Assembly (NCBI GenBank): GCA_937886715.1
Contig: CAKZZD010000016.1
Coordinates: 186,001 to 250,000 of the forward strand
DNA length: 64,000 bases
Origin: an uncultured Bacteroidales bacterium
GTDB lineage: Bacteria > Bacteroidota > Bacteroidia > Bacteroidales > P3
Direction: 5' to 3'
Shown here: one piece after another, positions 17,971-26,669 of the stretch
Layout: each line of letters opens with the position of its first letter
How positions within the stretch are numbered: position 1 is the stretch's first letter
Translations under genes and position numbers: made by a program
The notes under the pieces: model-generated
What the model was told of the DNA's origin: nothing
The model's input: only the letters and a program-made list of their open reading frames with translations
The model's database searches: none

Positions 17971-18736
17971 CGACGAGGTGAAGCGCATCGCCCTTGAGGT
18001 GGGATTCGACGACTGCGGCATTGCCCGCGCCGATGCCCTCAGCGAGGACGAGTATCCCCTGCACGAGTGGATAGGGCTCGGCTGGCACGGCGACCTCTCC
18101 TACATGGAACGCAACGCCGACAAACGCATGGATCCCCGCCTGCTCGTGCCGGGCGCACGTAGTGTCATCTGCTGCGTCAGTTCCTATCCCCCACCCGACA
18201 GCGTTGGCGGCACTGCCGCATATGCCCGCACCCGCGAATATCACGACGACATCAAGCAGATGCTGGCCGCCCTGCGCGAGCGTCTTGGCATCGAAGGCAA
18301 GCTGTGCTGCGACACGGTGCCCATCAGCGACAAACATTGGGCCGCACGCGCAGGCCTGGGATGGATAGGTCGCCACACGCTCCTTGTCACCCCCCGCTGG
18401 GGCAGCTGGGTCAATCTGGGCGAGATAGTGACCGTGGAGGAATGCTCCGAATATGACGAAGCTTCCAGCGCTCCAGACTTCTGTTCCAAATGCAACCGCT
18501 GCGTCGAAGCCTGCCCAAATCAGGCCATCAAGCCCCTTTATGCAGAACAAACCTCTCGTGCCCAGCATTATATGCTCGATGTCTGCCACTGCACCGCCTA
18601 CTACACCACCCACCATTCCCGTCCCCTACCTCCCGACGTCGACCCACACGGCTACACCCAAGGTTGCGACCTCTGCCAGCTGGCCTGTCCATACAATCAG
18701 AAAGCACTCAATATCAATAATCAAACAAATGTTTAA
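17960..18736 (+). CDS. queG: Epoxyqueuosine reductase
   Basis: Cobalamin- and iron-sulfur-dependent last step of queuosine synthesis in tRNA. Visible: the N-terminal GFDDCGIA block, YMERNADKRMDPR, and two ferredoxin-like clusters, CSKCNRCVEACP and CDLCQLACPYN. At 258 aa it lacks the C-terminal HEAT-like repeats of the E. coli enzyme (379 aa) and is a little shorter than many Bacteroidota forms, but all cofactor motifs are complete. It overlaps the methyltransferase by 11 bp upstream and the TonB-dependent receptor by 8 bp downstream. queA of the same pathway is at 30784. Confidence 0.92.
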   Translation: MLNSDEVKRIALEVGFDDCGIARADALSEDEYPLHEWIGLGWHGDLSYMERNADKRMDPRLLVPGARSVICCVSSYPPPDSVGGTAAYARTREYHDDIKQMLAALRERLGIEGKLCCDTVPISDKHWAARAGLGWIGRHTLLVTPRWGSWVNLGEIVTVEECSEYDEASSAPDFCSKCNRCVEACPNQAIKPLYAEQTSRAQHYMLDVCHCTAYYTTHHSRPLPPDVDPHGYTQGCDLCQLACPYNQKALNINNQTNV

Positions 18737-20756
18737 ACCCAAACAGCAACACACCCATGCGTTCCGCTTCCGCCGTTTTTGCAGGGCAAAATGGGCGGCC
18801 TACAGTTCGATGCACCGCGAAGTGACTATCGGACGGCTGGCTGTCCGCGTGGCCGACAGCAGCCTGGCCAAACTGGCCGTCTGCGGCCTGCTGACGTCTG
18901 TCCTCAGCACGCCCCTCATGGCTCAAAGCGACGACGACCGCGAAACGCGCACCCTGCCGGAGGTCACAGTCACCATCGGCACCGACAGCCTCGGATTCGA
19001 GGCAGAGCCTGCGGCAGTTCTCACCGCAGAAGATTTCCAACAATCCACAATTCATTCCATCGCCGACCTCGTGGCACAACTTCCCGGGGTGGATCTCCGT
19101 GTGCGCGGAGGTGGCGACGTGCAGGGCGACCTCTCCATGCGCGGCGGCACCTTCGACCAGATGCTGGTGCTGCTCAACGGCATCAACCTCACCGACGCAC
19201 AAACCGGTCATCACACCCTCGACATTCCCATCGACATCACGATGGTGGAACGCGTCGAGCTGCTTACGCCTGCCCAATGCATGTCCCGCGGACTTGCCGC
19301 TTTCTGCGGTGCGGTGAACATCGTGGTGTGCGAGGAATACCGCGAACGCCTGTTGGCCGATGTCAGCGCCGGCAGCTACGGCACCGCCAACGTCTCGGTG
19401 CTGGGCACCAAAGCCGTGGGACACTGGGCGTTGACCACAGCGGCTGCCTATCACCGTAGCGACGGCTACCGTCACAATACCGACTACCACCATGGCAGCC
19501 TCTTCCTACAGGCGGTGCGGCACGGCGAAACTTCCGACTGGCTCCTGCAGTTGGGCGGACAGATGAAAGACTTCGGCAGCGCCGGATTCTACTCCACCAC
19601 CTACCCCGACCAGTATGAGGCCACCCGCACCCTCACCGCATCGGCCTCCAATATCTTCAAAATCAACAATACAAAATTCACTCTTTCCGCCTATGGCCGC
19701 CTGCACCGCGACCGCTTCGAGCTGTTCCGCGACGGAATGGTCGACAGCGTCCCTTTATGGTACAGCGGACACAACCACCATCTCTCCTCGCTCGCAGGAC
19801 TCTCCCTGCGTGTGACACAGCCACTGGCTACCGGCGAAATGGTGGCCGGCGCCGACTTGCGGCGAGAAGGCATCTGGAGCAACGTTCTCGGCAGTGCCGA
19901 CAGTACGCTGGCATCACCCTTCACCATGAGTGCCGCGCGCCTCTCCACTACCCTTTTTGGCGGGTATGCCATCCATCGTGGTGCATTCCATGGGCAGGCT
20001 GTGGCTCTGGGGCTCTACAACTCTCACTTCGGTGCCGACTATGGGCTGGCCGCCAACATCAGCTATGACCTTGCGCCTGCGCAGCTCCACCTCTCCGCGT
20101 CACGCACCTACCGGCTCCCCACCTTCACCGACCTCTACTATCACGGCGCCAACCAGACCGCCAACCCCAACCTCCATCCCGAAGGCTGCACCCACATCGA
20201 ACTGGGCTCCTCTTTCAGAAGCCGTGCCTTACGCTTCGGTGCCAGTGCCTACTGGCGCAAAGGGGTCAACATCATCGACTGGGTGCGGCGGCCGGAAAGC
20301 GAGATGTGGTATTCGATGAACCACACCGCCGTCGATGCCCTCGGTCTGGATCTGCAATCCGACCTCCGATTGTCGGTTTTCGACATCCACGTCGGATATT
20401 CCTTCTGCCACATCCGGCAGGATGCCGGCGAATGGATCTCCGGCTCTGCCCTCGACTATCTGCGCCACCAACTCCGCGCCGCCATCAATGTTCAACTGGC
20501 CAAATTCGACATCCAATTCGCCACCTCCTACCGGCAGCGTGTGGGACAGTATGTCGATGCCGACGGCAAGCCAGTGGCCTATGGCGGCGTGGTGCTTGCC
20601 GATGCGCGGGTGTCGTACCGGATCGGTGCAGCCACGCTCTATCTCGAAGGCCACAACCTGCTGGACACCCCATGGCGTGACCACGGCGGCACACCGCAAC
20701 CCGGACGCACCGTCATGCTCGGCGTGCGGCTGGCACAACCCGCCCTTACCGACTGA
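18729..20756 (+). CDS. TonB-dependent outer-membrane receptor
   Basis: I take the ATG at 18729 (MFKPKQQHTHAF); reading further upstream in frame only crosses queG. The leader is unusual for a signal peptide: ~30 basic/aromatic residues, then MHREVTIGRLAV and a hydrophobic core ending LSTPLMAQ. This HREVTIG leader is seen in a set of Bacteroidota receptors. Plug domain residues ~80-190 (TIHSIADLVAQLPGVDLR, MRGGTFDQMLVLLNG), then a ~480-residue barrel ending in RLAQPALTD region. The 8-bp overlap with the cobalamin enzyme gene queG suggests, but does not prove, uptake of a corrinoid (BtuB-like role). Confidence 0.87.
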   Translation: MFKPKQQHTHAFRFRRFCRAKWAAYSSMHREVTIGRLAVRVADSSLAKLAVCGLLTSVLSTPLMAQSDDDRETRTLPEVTVTIGTDSLGFEAEPAAVLTAEDFQQSTIHSIADLVAQLPGVDLRVRGGGDVQGDLSMRGGTFDQMLVLLNGINLTDAQTGHHTLDIPIDITMVERVELLTPAQCMSRGLAAFCGAVNIVVCEEYRERLLADVSAGSYGTANVSVLGTKAVGHWALTTAAAYHRSDGYRHNTDYHHGSLFLQAVRHGETSDWLLQLGGQMKDFGSAGFYSTTYPDQYEATRTLTASASNIFKINNTKFTLSAYGRLHRDRFELFRDGMVDSVPLWYSGHNHHLSSLAGLSLRVTQPLATGEMVAGADLRREGIWSNVLGSADSTLASPFTMSAARLSTTLFGGYAIHRGAFHGQAVALGLYNSHFGADYGLAANISYDLAPAQLHLSASRTYRLPTFTDLYYHGANQTANPNLHPEGCTHIELGSSFRSRALRFGASAYWRKGVNIIDWVRRPESEMWYSMNHTAVDALGLDLQSDLRLSVFDIHVGYSFCHIRQDAGEWISGSALDYLRHQLRAAINVQLAKFDIQFATSYRQRVGQYVDADGKPVAYGGVVLADARVSYRIGAATLYLEGHNLLDTPWRDHGGTPQPGRTVMLGVRLAQPALTD

Positions 20757-20843
20757 CAATGTGGCAGTCAGTGCACCTTATGGCACAGATTTTGAAGCAT
20801 CCAAGAGAAAGATAATATCCTCCATCCACAAACATCCGCAACA

Positions 20844-21338
20844 ATGCCACTCAACATATTCATCTTCAGACTATTCAGTGCCCTTCTGGCAGGCATCATC
20901 ATCGGCACCCAGCGCGAATTGCGCCAGCGTCAGGCCGGACTCACCACCAACTCGCTGGTGGCGGTAGGTGCCTGCATCTTCATCCTCATTTCGGAAAGCG
21001 TCATCATGCACGCTATGTCCAATGGCGGTCCGGTAAACAACGACAACCTGCGGGTGCTGTCGCAAGTGGTCACAGGCATCGGCTTCCTCGGAGCCGGCGT
21101 CATCATGAAAAACGGCATCACCATCCACGGACTCTCGTCGGCGGCCACCATCTGGTGCTCGGCGGCCGTTGGATGCCTCTGCGGCTACGGCATGTGGCGC
21201 GAGGCGCTCATCGCCGTGGGGGTGATCCTGATCATCAACTGGGGGCTGAAAAGCATCGAAATTTTCATCAAGAAGAAACTCGGCTATCCCGACACCTCCG
21301 ACTACAAGCCGTCAGACGAGAAAAAAGACGAAGACTAG
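20844..21338 (+). CDS. MgtC/SapB family membrane protein
   Basis: 164 residues, four to five transmembrane helices, with the family signature GIIIGTQRELRQRQAGLTT near residue 16 and GIGFLGAGVIMK in the middle. In the family MgtC modulates the F-ATP synthase and Mg/virulence adaptation, though the SapB-type housekeeping members are not well understood. The C-terminal tail is charged. Its stop overlaps the stop of the convergent exonuclease gene by 4 bp. Confidence 0.9.
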   Translation: MPLNIFIFRLFSALLAGIIIGTQRELRQRQAGLTTNSLVAVGACIFILISESVIMHAMSNGGPVNNDNLRVLSQVVTGIGFLGAGVIMKNGITIHGLSSAATIWCSAAVGCLCGYGMWREALIAVGVILIINWGLKSIEIFIKKKLGYPDTSDYKPSDEKKDED

Positions 21339-21826
21339 AGCAGCCTTAACGCTATGGCCGCACAGGCTTCGGCATCGGCGAGCGCATGGTGGTGGTTCTC
21401 CAGGCTATATCCACATGCCTCGCTGACAGTGTGCAGCTGATGGTTGGGCAGGTGCTTCATTTTGCGCCGTGCAGCCCGAAGGGTGTCGTAGAACACATAG
21501 TCGGGCCACTCCATCCTGTACACCTGCATGACCGCCCGCAGGCACCCCTTGTCGAACATGGCATTGTGCGCCACCAGCGGCAGCCCTTCGATGAGAGGCT
21601 CGATGCGACGCCACACCACCGGGAAGACCTCGGCCGTGTCGGTGTCCTCTGGCCCCAGCCCATGCACCCGTTGACAAAACCAGGAATAGTAGTTCGGCTC
21701 CGGCTGGATGAGGCTGTAGAACCGGTCCGTCACCACGCCGCCACGCACCACCACCACGCCCACGCTGCACACGCTGCTGGGACATTGGTTTGCCGTCTCG
21801 AAATCTATCGCCGCAAAATCGAGCAT
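21335..21826 (-). CDS. DnaQ-like 3'-5' exonuclease (DEDDh)
   Basis: 163 residues: ExoI motif FAAIDFETAN (Asp-Glu), ExoII HNAMFDKG with its Asp, and ExoIII HHHALADAEACA with His and Asp, so the DEDDh metal site is complete. It is a free-standing nuclease like the proofreading epsilon subunit, and its SVCSVGVVVVRGG segment is typical of the small Bacteroidota type. Located 36 bp downstream of the acyl-CoA ligase. Confidence 0.9.
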   Translation of the reverse strand: MLDFAAIDFETANQCPSSVCSVGVVVVRGGVVTDRFYSLIQPEPNYYSWFCQRVHGLGPEDTDTAEVFPVVWRRIEPLIEGLPLVAHNAMFDKGCLRAVMQVYRMEWPDYVFYDTLRAARRKMKHLPNHQLHTVSEACGYSLENHHHALADAEACAAIALRLL

Positions 21827-21862
21827 CGTCCTTTTTCGGAAGAAACGTAATCCGACACGAGC

Positions 21863-23647
21863 CTATTTGAACAGCTGGTCGATCTGCTCCTTGTAAGCAG
21901 CCGCCACATTGCGGCGGATCAACTTCTGCGTGGGGGTGAGCATCTTGTTGGCCTCGCTCCAGACGTCGGGCACCAGGGCAAACTTCCTGACCTGCTCTGT
22001 GACGCCCAGTTCGGCATTGTACTTGTCCACCACCTTCTGATAACGCGCCAGCACACGGGGCGAGGCGATCATCTCCTCCTTCGTGGAAGCCTCGACGCCG
22101 TGTCGTCCGCACCAGTCCTTCAGCATGTCGAAATCGGGTGCTATGAGGGCGGCGGCGAACTTCTGCTCGGCGCCCACCACCATCATGTCGAGAATGAAAG
22201 GCGACTGCTTCATCTTCTCCTCGATCACCTCGGGATTGATGAATTTGCCCATCGAGGTCTTGAACATGCTCTTCGTGCGGCCAGTGATGAAGAGATAGCC
22301 GTCGGCATCGAAATAGCCCGTGTCGCCGGTGTGGAACCATCCGTCGCTGTCGATCACCTGGGCCGTCAGCTCGGGCTGCTTGTAGTAGCCCTTCATCACG
22401 TTGCCTCCACGGCACTGTATCTCGTTGGTGGCGGGATCGATACGCACCTCAATCTCGCGCATGGCGAAGCCCACCGACCCAATCTTGCGTCCTTTCTTGT
22501 TCGAATTGGTGACCGCCACCAGGGGCGAGCATTCGGTGATGCCGTAGCCCTCGTAGAGGTCGAGGCCTACGCAGGAGAAGAAGCGCGTCAGTCTGGGCTG
22601 GATGATGGCGCCGCCGCTCACCAGCATGCCCAGCTGCCCGCCCATACTTTCGCGTATCTCCTTGTACACCAAGCGGTCGGCCACACATTTCTGCAGCTTG
22701 TACCAGCAGCTGAGCTTGCTCTCGTCAAGGTCGTAGCGGAAGGCCAGGTCGAGCGCCCAGTCGAAAATCTTCTTCTTGATGCCGGTCATCTTCTCGCCCT
22801 TGCGGTAGATCTTGTCGTAGACCTTCTCGATGAAGCGGGGCACACAAGCCAACATGTGGGGATGTATCTCCTTGCAGTTGTCGCCCACCTTGGCGATGCT
22901 TTCGGCATAGGCGATCTCGAAACAGAGCCACTGGTAGAGGTAGCCCATCATACGCTCGTAGATGTGGCACATCGGCAGCCAGCTCAGGGCGCGGGTCCAA
23001 TCCTTGCCGGGGCTCTCCTTGATTTCCTGCACATTCATGATCAGGCCGCGGTGGGCCAGCATCACTCCCTTGGGGGTGCCGGTGGTGCCGCTGGTGTAGA
23101 TCAGGGTGCAGACATCGTCGGTGGTCAGCGAGTCTTTGGTGGCCTGCAGCGCGGCCTCGGCCTCGGGATGCCCGGCCAGATAGTCGCGGCCGATCTGATA
23201 GATATCGTCAATCGATTTCACGCCCTCCATTGGCACAATGGTGCAGAGGTTTTCCAGATGCGGCAGGCTCTCGCGGATATTGCAGATTTTCTTGTAGAGT
23301 GCGGGAGTCTCGACCACCAGCAGGCGCACTTCGGCGTCGTTGAGGATGAACTTGTAGTCCTCCTCGCTGATGGTGGGATAGATGGGCAATAGCACGGCAC
23401 CCGTCTGCTGCACGCCGAAATCGATATAGTTCCACTCGGGACGGCCTGCCGATATCAGGCCGATGTTCTCGCCCTTGCGCACGCCGAGGTGCATGAGGGC
23501 GTAGCTGATCAGGTTGGCCTTTTCGATATATTCATCGATGTAATGGTCGCGCCATTCGCCATTTTCTTTGTACTTGAACACCGGGCGCTCCGGATGCAGA
23601 TCCTTGCGCCACGCCAGCAAATCGAACAATCGGGTGGGTTCTTTCAT
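21863..23647 (-). CDS. AMP-dependent long-chain acyl-CoA ligase
   Basis: 594 residues from ATG 23647 (MKEPTRLFDLL). Activates fatty acids with ATP and CoA. The P-loop-like adenylation motif is YTSGTTGTPKGV, with EGYGITECSP and the WFHTGDTGYFD / ITGRTKSMFKTSMGKF C-terminal motifs containing the catalytic Lys region. It resembles the Bacteroidota FadD-like ligases of ~600 aa. Expressed from a minus-strand -7 box at 23705-23698. Not in an operon with other lipid genes here. Confidence 0.92.
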   Translation of the reverse strand: MKEPTRLFDLLAWRKDLHPERPVFKYKENGEWRDHYIDEYIEKANLISYALMHLGVRKGENIGLISAGRPEWNYIDFGVQQTGAVLLPIYPTISEEDYKFILNDAEVRLLVVETPALYKKICNIRESLPHLENLCTIVPMEGVKSIDDIYQIGRDYLAGHPEAEAALQATKDSLTTDDVCTLIYTSGTTGTPKGVMLAHRGLIMNVQEIKESPGKDWTRALSWLPMCHIYERMMGYLYQWLCFEIAYAESIAKVGDNCKEIHPHMLACVPRFIEKVYDKIYRKGEKMTGIKKKIFDWALDLAFRYDLDESKLSCWYKLQKCVADRLVYKEIRESMGGQLGMLVSGGAIIQPRLTRFFSCVGLDLYEGYGITECSPLVAVTNSNKKGRKIGSVGFAMREIEVRIDPATNEIQCRGGNVMKGYYKQPELTAQVIDSDGWFHTGDTGYFDADGYLFITGRTKSMFKTSMGKFINPEVIEEKMKQSPFILDMMVVGAEQKFAAALIAPDFDMLKDWCGRHGVEASTKEEMIASPRVLARYQKVVDKYNAELGVTEQVRKFALVPDVWSEANKMLTPTQKLIRRNVAAAYKEQIDQLFK

Positions 23648-23697
23648 GACATTTCGGTTTTTTCGGGCATCGCATGACACCCTGATTTTTTGATTTG

Positions 23698-23705
23698 CAA
23701 AATTA
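23698..23705 (-). promoter_or_regulatory. Bacteroides-type -7 box for the acyl-CoA ligase
   Basis: On the minus strand reads taattttg (TAnnTTTG), about 50 bp upstream of the ligase ATG at 23647. Confidence 0.65.
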
Positions 23706-23826
23706 CAATAAATATGGATTCAATGATTGAAAAATATGTTAAATTAAGTTAAAAGTAGATGCTTATGGCACTTGTTGTACAGATAAGTCGCTGGTTCTCA
23801 AAACGTAACCTTGTCAAAAACACCCT

Positions 23827-23910
23827 AACTCCCTATCAATCACCTATCAACGCCTTATCATCTCCTACTATGGTAGGAGTTGGTAGGGTGATGGTAGGGA
23901 GATGGGAAGG
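23827..23910. repeat. Inverted repeat made of 11-bp units (element copy 2, more diverged)
   Basis: Left units aactccctatc, aatcacctatc, aacgccttatc, then atctcctac; 4-nt loop tatg (23869-23872); right units gtaggagttgg, tagggtgatgg, tagggagatgg, then gaagg. The 11-bp register is strict although the arms have drifted. Inner stem ctcctac/gtaggag is perfect. Confidence 0.88.
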
Positions 23911-23974
23911 TAATGAGAGGGTGAAATCGGGACAAAAAAAAATGGGGGTGCAGGGGGCGGAAGCGAGCATGGGG

Positions 23975-23995
23975 CGACTGACAAAATGGCAGTCG
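23975..23995. promoter_or_regulatory. Operator-like near-palindrome upstream of htpG
   Basis: Arms cgactg (23975-23980) and cagtcg (23990-23995) around acaaaatgg; all outer pairs match and one inner pair is mismatched. Its core ctgacaaaatggcag recurs exactly at 60344-60358. Confidence 0.6.
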
Positions 23996-24033
23996 GTGGC
24001 ATGGTGGCACGATTGTTGGACATGGGATATCGT

Positions 24034-24047
24034 GCATTCGCGAATGC
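24034..24047. promoter_or_regulatory. Perfect 14-bp palindrome upstream of htpG
   Basis: gcattcgcgaatgc, a perfect palindrome. A near-copy, ccattcgcggatgg, lies 40 bp further at 24074-24087, 44 bp before the htpG ATG. Confidence 0.6.
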
Positions 24048-24073
24048 GGGGAGGCGGCATCAGTAGGGTGAAG

Positions 24074-24087
24074 CCATTCGCGGATGG
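24074..24087. promoter_or_regulatory. Second, imperfect copy of the palindrome upstream of htpG
   Basis: ccattcgcggatgg; shares cattcgcg-atg with the site at 24034, start-to-start 40 bp. Confidence 0.55.
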
Positions 24088-24130
24088 GCAGAACGACAAT
24101 CAATGCGACAAATCAAAAACATGACAGGAT

Positions 24131-26023
24131 ATGAACGGTAAATTAAACGTACAGACCGAGAACATCTTCCCGGTGATCAAAAAGTTTCTATATTCGGACC
24201 ACGAGATTTTCCTTCGCGAACTGATCAGTAACGCTGTCGACGCCACGCAGAAGCTGAAGACCCTCAGCACCCGCGGCGACTTCAAGGGCGAGCTGGGCGA
24301 CCTGACCATCAACGTCGCCATCGATGAGAAGAAGAAGACCCTCACCGTGAGCGACCGCGGCATCGGCATGACGGCCGAGGAGGTGGAGAAGTATATCAAC
24401 CAGATAGCCTTCAGCGGCGTGACCGATTTCATGGAGAAATACAAGGACAGCCACGAACCGCTGATCGGCCATTTCGGATTGGGTTTCTACAGCGCCTTCA
24501 TGGTGAGCGACAAGGTGGAGATCTTCACCAAGAGCTGGAAGGACGAGCCGGCGCAGCACTGGAACTGCGAGGGCAACCCGGAGTTCAGCATGGAGGAGGA
24601 CAAGAAGGCCGACCGCGGCACCGACATCGTGCTGCACATCGCCGACGACTGCAAGGAGTTTCTCGAGGAAGGCACCATCCTGCAGCTGCTGAAAAAGTAC
24701 TGCCGCTTCATGCCGGTGCCCATCCGCTTCGGCGAGGAGAGCGTGTGGGTGGACAGCGAGACCGACTGCGACAAGGACGGCAAGCCCAAACGCGTGGAGA
24801 AGAAGCAGCCGCGCATCATCAACGACCCCGAGCCGGCCTGGAAGAAATCGCCCTCGTCGCTGACCGATGAAGATTACAAGAAATTCTACCACGAGCTGTT
24901 CCCGATGAACTTCGAGGAGCCTCTGTTCCAGATACACATGAACGTGGACTACCCGTTCAACCTCACGGGCATCCTCTACTTCCCGAAGGTGCGCAAGACC
25001 ATCGACCCCAACCGCAACAAGATACAGCTCTACTGCAACCAGGTGTTCGTCACCGACCAGGTGGAGGGCGTGGTGCCCGACTACCTGATGCTGCTGCACG
25101 GCGTGCTCGACTCGCCGGACATCCCGCTGAACGTCAGCCGCAGCTATCTGCAGAGCGACGGCAACGTGAAGAAGATCTCGCAGCACATCAGCAAGAAGGT
25201 GGCCGACAAGCTGGAGGAGATGAGCAAGAAGAAAGAGGGCGAAGAGAAGAGCGCCTTGGAGGACAAATGGGACGACATCAAGATCTTCGTGCAATACGGC
25301 ATGCTGACTGACGAGAAATTCTGCGAGCGCGCCATGAAGTTCTACCTGCTCAAGGGCGTGGACGGTTCCTATTATACATTGGACTCCTACCGCGAGAAAA
25401 TCAAGGCCCTGCAGACCGACAAAGACAAGACCGTCTGCTACCTCTACGCCAGCGACGCCGAGGAGGAGCACGCCTACATCGAGAAGGCCAAAGCCAAAGG
25501 CTACGACGTGCTGCTGATGGACTCGCCGCTGGAGAGCCACTTCATCAACCTGCTGGAGCAGAAGATCGAGAAGACCCGCTTCGTGCGCGTCGACAGCGAC
25601 ACGGTGGAGAAACTCATCCCCCACGACGACAGCATCCCCGAGAAACTCAGCAAGGAAGAGAAAGAGAAGCTGCAGCCCATCATCGAGGGCGAGGTGGACA
25701 AGCAGAAGTTCACCGTGCAGCTGGAGAGCCTCGAGGAAGACGATGCCCCGATGCAGGTGACGCAGAGCGAGTTTATGCGCCGCTACCGCGAGATGGCGCA
25801 GACCTCGGGCGGCGGCATGGGCTTCTATGGCGAGCTGCCGGAGAGCTACAACCTGGTGGTCAACATCAACCACCCGCTCATCAGCCGCGTGCTGAACGAG
25901 ACCGACGGCGAGAAGCAGAAAGAGCTCGTCCACCAGCTCACCGACCTGGCCCTGCTGGCCAACGGCCTGCTGAAAGGCGAAGCCTTGAGCAAGTTCCTCA
26001 AACGCTCGGTGGAGATGATTTGA
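24131..26023 (+). CDS. htpG: Hsp90 chaperone
   Basis: ATP-driven chaperone, cytoplasmic dimer. N-terminal GHKL ATPase motifs: ELISNAVDATQKLK (NAVDA rather than the common NASDA, as in other Bacteroidota), DRGIGMT, and GHFGLGFYSAFMV; middle-domain Arg in LNVSRSYLQSD. 630 aa, the bacterial size, ending with no MEEVD motif. Monocistronic: promoter region with candidate operators upstream, terminator 28 bp after the stop. Heat or stress control is likely but is not shown by a recognised box. Confidence 0.96.
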   Translation: MNGKLNVQTENIFPVIKKFLYSDHEIFLRELISNAVDATQKLKTLSTRGDFKGELGDLTINVAIDEKKKTLTVSDRGIGMTAEEVEKYINQIAFSGVTDFMEKYKDSHEPLIGHFGLGFYSAFMVSDKVEIFTKSWKDEPAQHWNCEGNPEFSMEEDKKADRGTDIVLHIADDCKEFLEEGTILQLLKKYCRFMPVPIRFGEESVWVDSETDCDKDGKPKRVEKKQPRIINDPEPAWKKSPSSLTDEDYKKFYHELFPMNFEEPLFQIHMNVDYPFNLTGILYFPKVRKTIDPNRNKIQLYCNQVFVTDQVEGVVPDYLMLLHGVLDSPDIPLNVSRSYLQSDGNVKKISQHISKKVADKLEEMSKKKEGEEKSALEDKWDDIKIFVQYGMLTDEKFCERAMKFYLLKGVDGSYYTLDSYREKIKALQTDKDKTVCYLYASDAEEEHAYIEKAKAKGYDVLLMDSPLESHFINLLEQKIEKTRFVRVDSDTVEKLIPHDDSIPEKLSKEEKEKLQPIIEGEVDKQKFTVQLESLEEDDAPMQVTQSEFMRRYREMAQTSGGGMGFYGELPESYNLVVNINHPLISRVLNETDGEKQKELVHQLTDLALLANGLLKGEALSKFLKRSVEMI

Positions 26024-26050
26024 CCGGCCAAAATGTGATCCGAAAAAAGA

Positions 26051-26084
26051 GGGAGAATGCTGTGCAGACGGCATTCTCCCTTTT
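26051..26084 (+). terminator. Rho-independent terminator of htpG
   Basis: Stem gggagaatgc (26051-26060) / gcattctccc (26071-26080), perfect 10 bp, 10-nt loop, then tttt. Confidence 0.9.
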
Positions 26085-26170
26085 ATTGTTTTCTCTATAT
26101 AAATCGCCTGTCGCATCGCGGTGGATGAATCAAGGCCTTAGCTTTTTTGATTGTTAAAAAACGTTAATAT

Positions 26171-26186
26171 GATTAATTTTTTAATC
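26171..26186. promoter_or_regulatory. Candidate BlaI operator, site 1
   Basis: gattaattttttaatc: perfect 6-bp arms around four T. Its near twin lies 55 bp downstream, both upstream of blaI. Confidence 0.6.
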
Positions 26187-26225
26187 CGATGCACAATAAT
26201 GACAATTTAGAGCCGTTAGTATGGT

Positions 26226-26241
26226 GATTATTTTTTTAATC
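26226..26241. promoter_or_regulatory. Candidate BlaI operator, site 2
   Basis: gattatttttttaatc, one base different from site 1 (26171); ends 29 bp before the blaI ATG. Confidence 0.6.
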
Positions 26242-26270
26242 AAATGTTCAATTTTTAAATCAAACATACG

Positions 26271-26669
26271 ATGGCAAGGAAGAAAAACGAGACGGCGACG
26301 ACGCTGACCAAAGCCGAAGAGCAGGTGATGCAGGCGGTGTGGAAGCTGGGCAAAGGTTTTGCGGGCGAGATAGCCGAGGCGGTGGAAGAGCCCAAACCGG
26401 CCTACCGCACCGTGCTGACCGAGATTCGCATTTTGGAGCAGAAGGGCTTTGTCGGTCACCAAGAATTGGGCGGCAACAACCAGTACTATCCGCTGGTGAG
26501 CAAAGCAGAATACTCGGGTCGGATGCTCGGCACGCTGATGGACAATTATTTTGGCGGCAGCTACCGCCAACTGGTTTCGTTCTTCATGGCTGACAAAAAC
26601 ATCGGCCGCGAGGACCTCGACGCTCTGGCCAAGATTATCGAGGAGAAGAGAAAGGAGGTGCAGCCATGA
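26271..26669 (+). CDS. BlaI/MecI/CopY family transcriptional repressor
   Basis: 132 residues with the winged-helix pattern of the family (TLTKAEEQVMQAVWKLGKG, then AYRTVLTEIRILEQKGFV as recognition helix and wing) and a C-terminal dimerisation helix. In the classical system the repressor is inactivated when a partner M56 sensor protease is triggered. That partner follows here with an ATGA overlap (26666-26669). Two near-identical palindromes lie upstream and are probable autoregulatory operators. Confidence 0.93.
   Translation: MARKKNETATTLTKAEEQVMQAVWKLGKGFAGEIAEAVEEPKPAYRTVLTEIRILEQKGFVGHQELGGNNQYYPLVSKAEYSGRMLGTLMDNYFGGSYRQLVSFFMADKNIGREDLDALAKIIEEKRKEVQP

Larger units (their letters stand above)
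23648..24130. other. Divergent intergenic region between acyl-CoA ligase and htpG
   Basis: 483 bp, no gene. From left to right: a minus-strand -7 box (23705-23698), an 11-bp-unit inverted repeat (23827-23910), a G-rich stretch (~23920-23975), a near-palindrome shared with the tolC region (23975-23995), and two copies of a palindrome (24034, 24074). I see no clear TAnnTTTG box just upstream of htpG. Confidence 0.7.

Noticed and set aside
18453..18728. A 92-residue N-terminal extension of the TonB-dependent receptor
   Set aside because: It runs inside queG in another frame and is proline/threonine-rich with no homology; the ATG at 18729 gives a leader of known type.
14883..18736. Cobalamin, preQ1 or NAD-related riboswitches before nadC, queG or queA
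   Set aside because: The available leaders are short or lie inside genes; no conserved riboswitch core was recognised.
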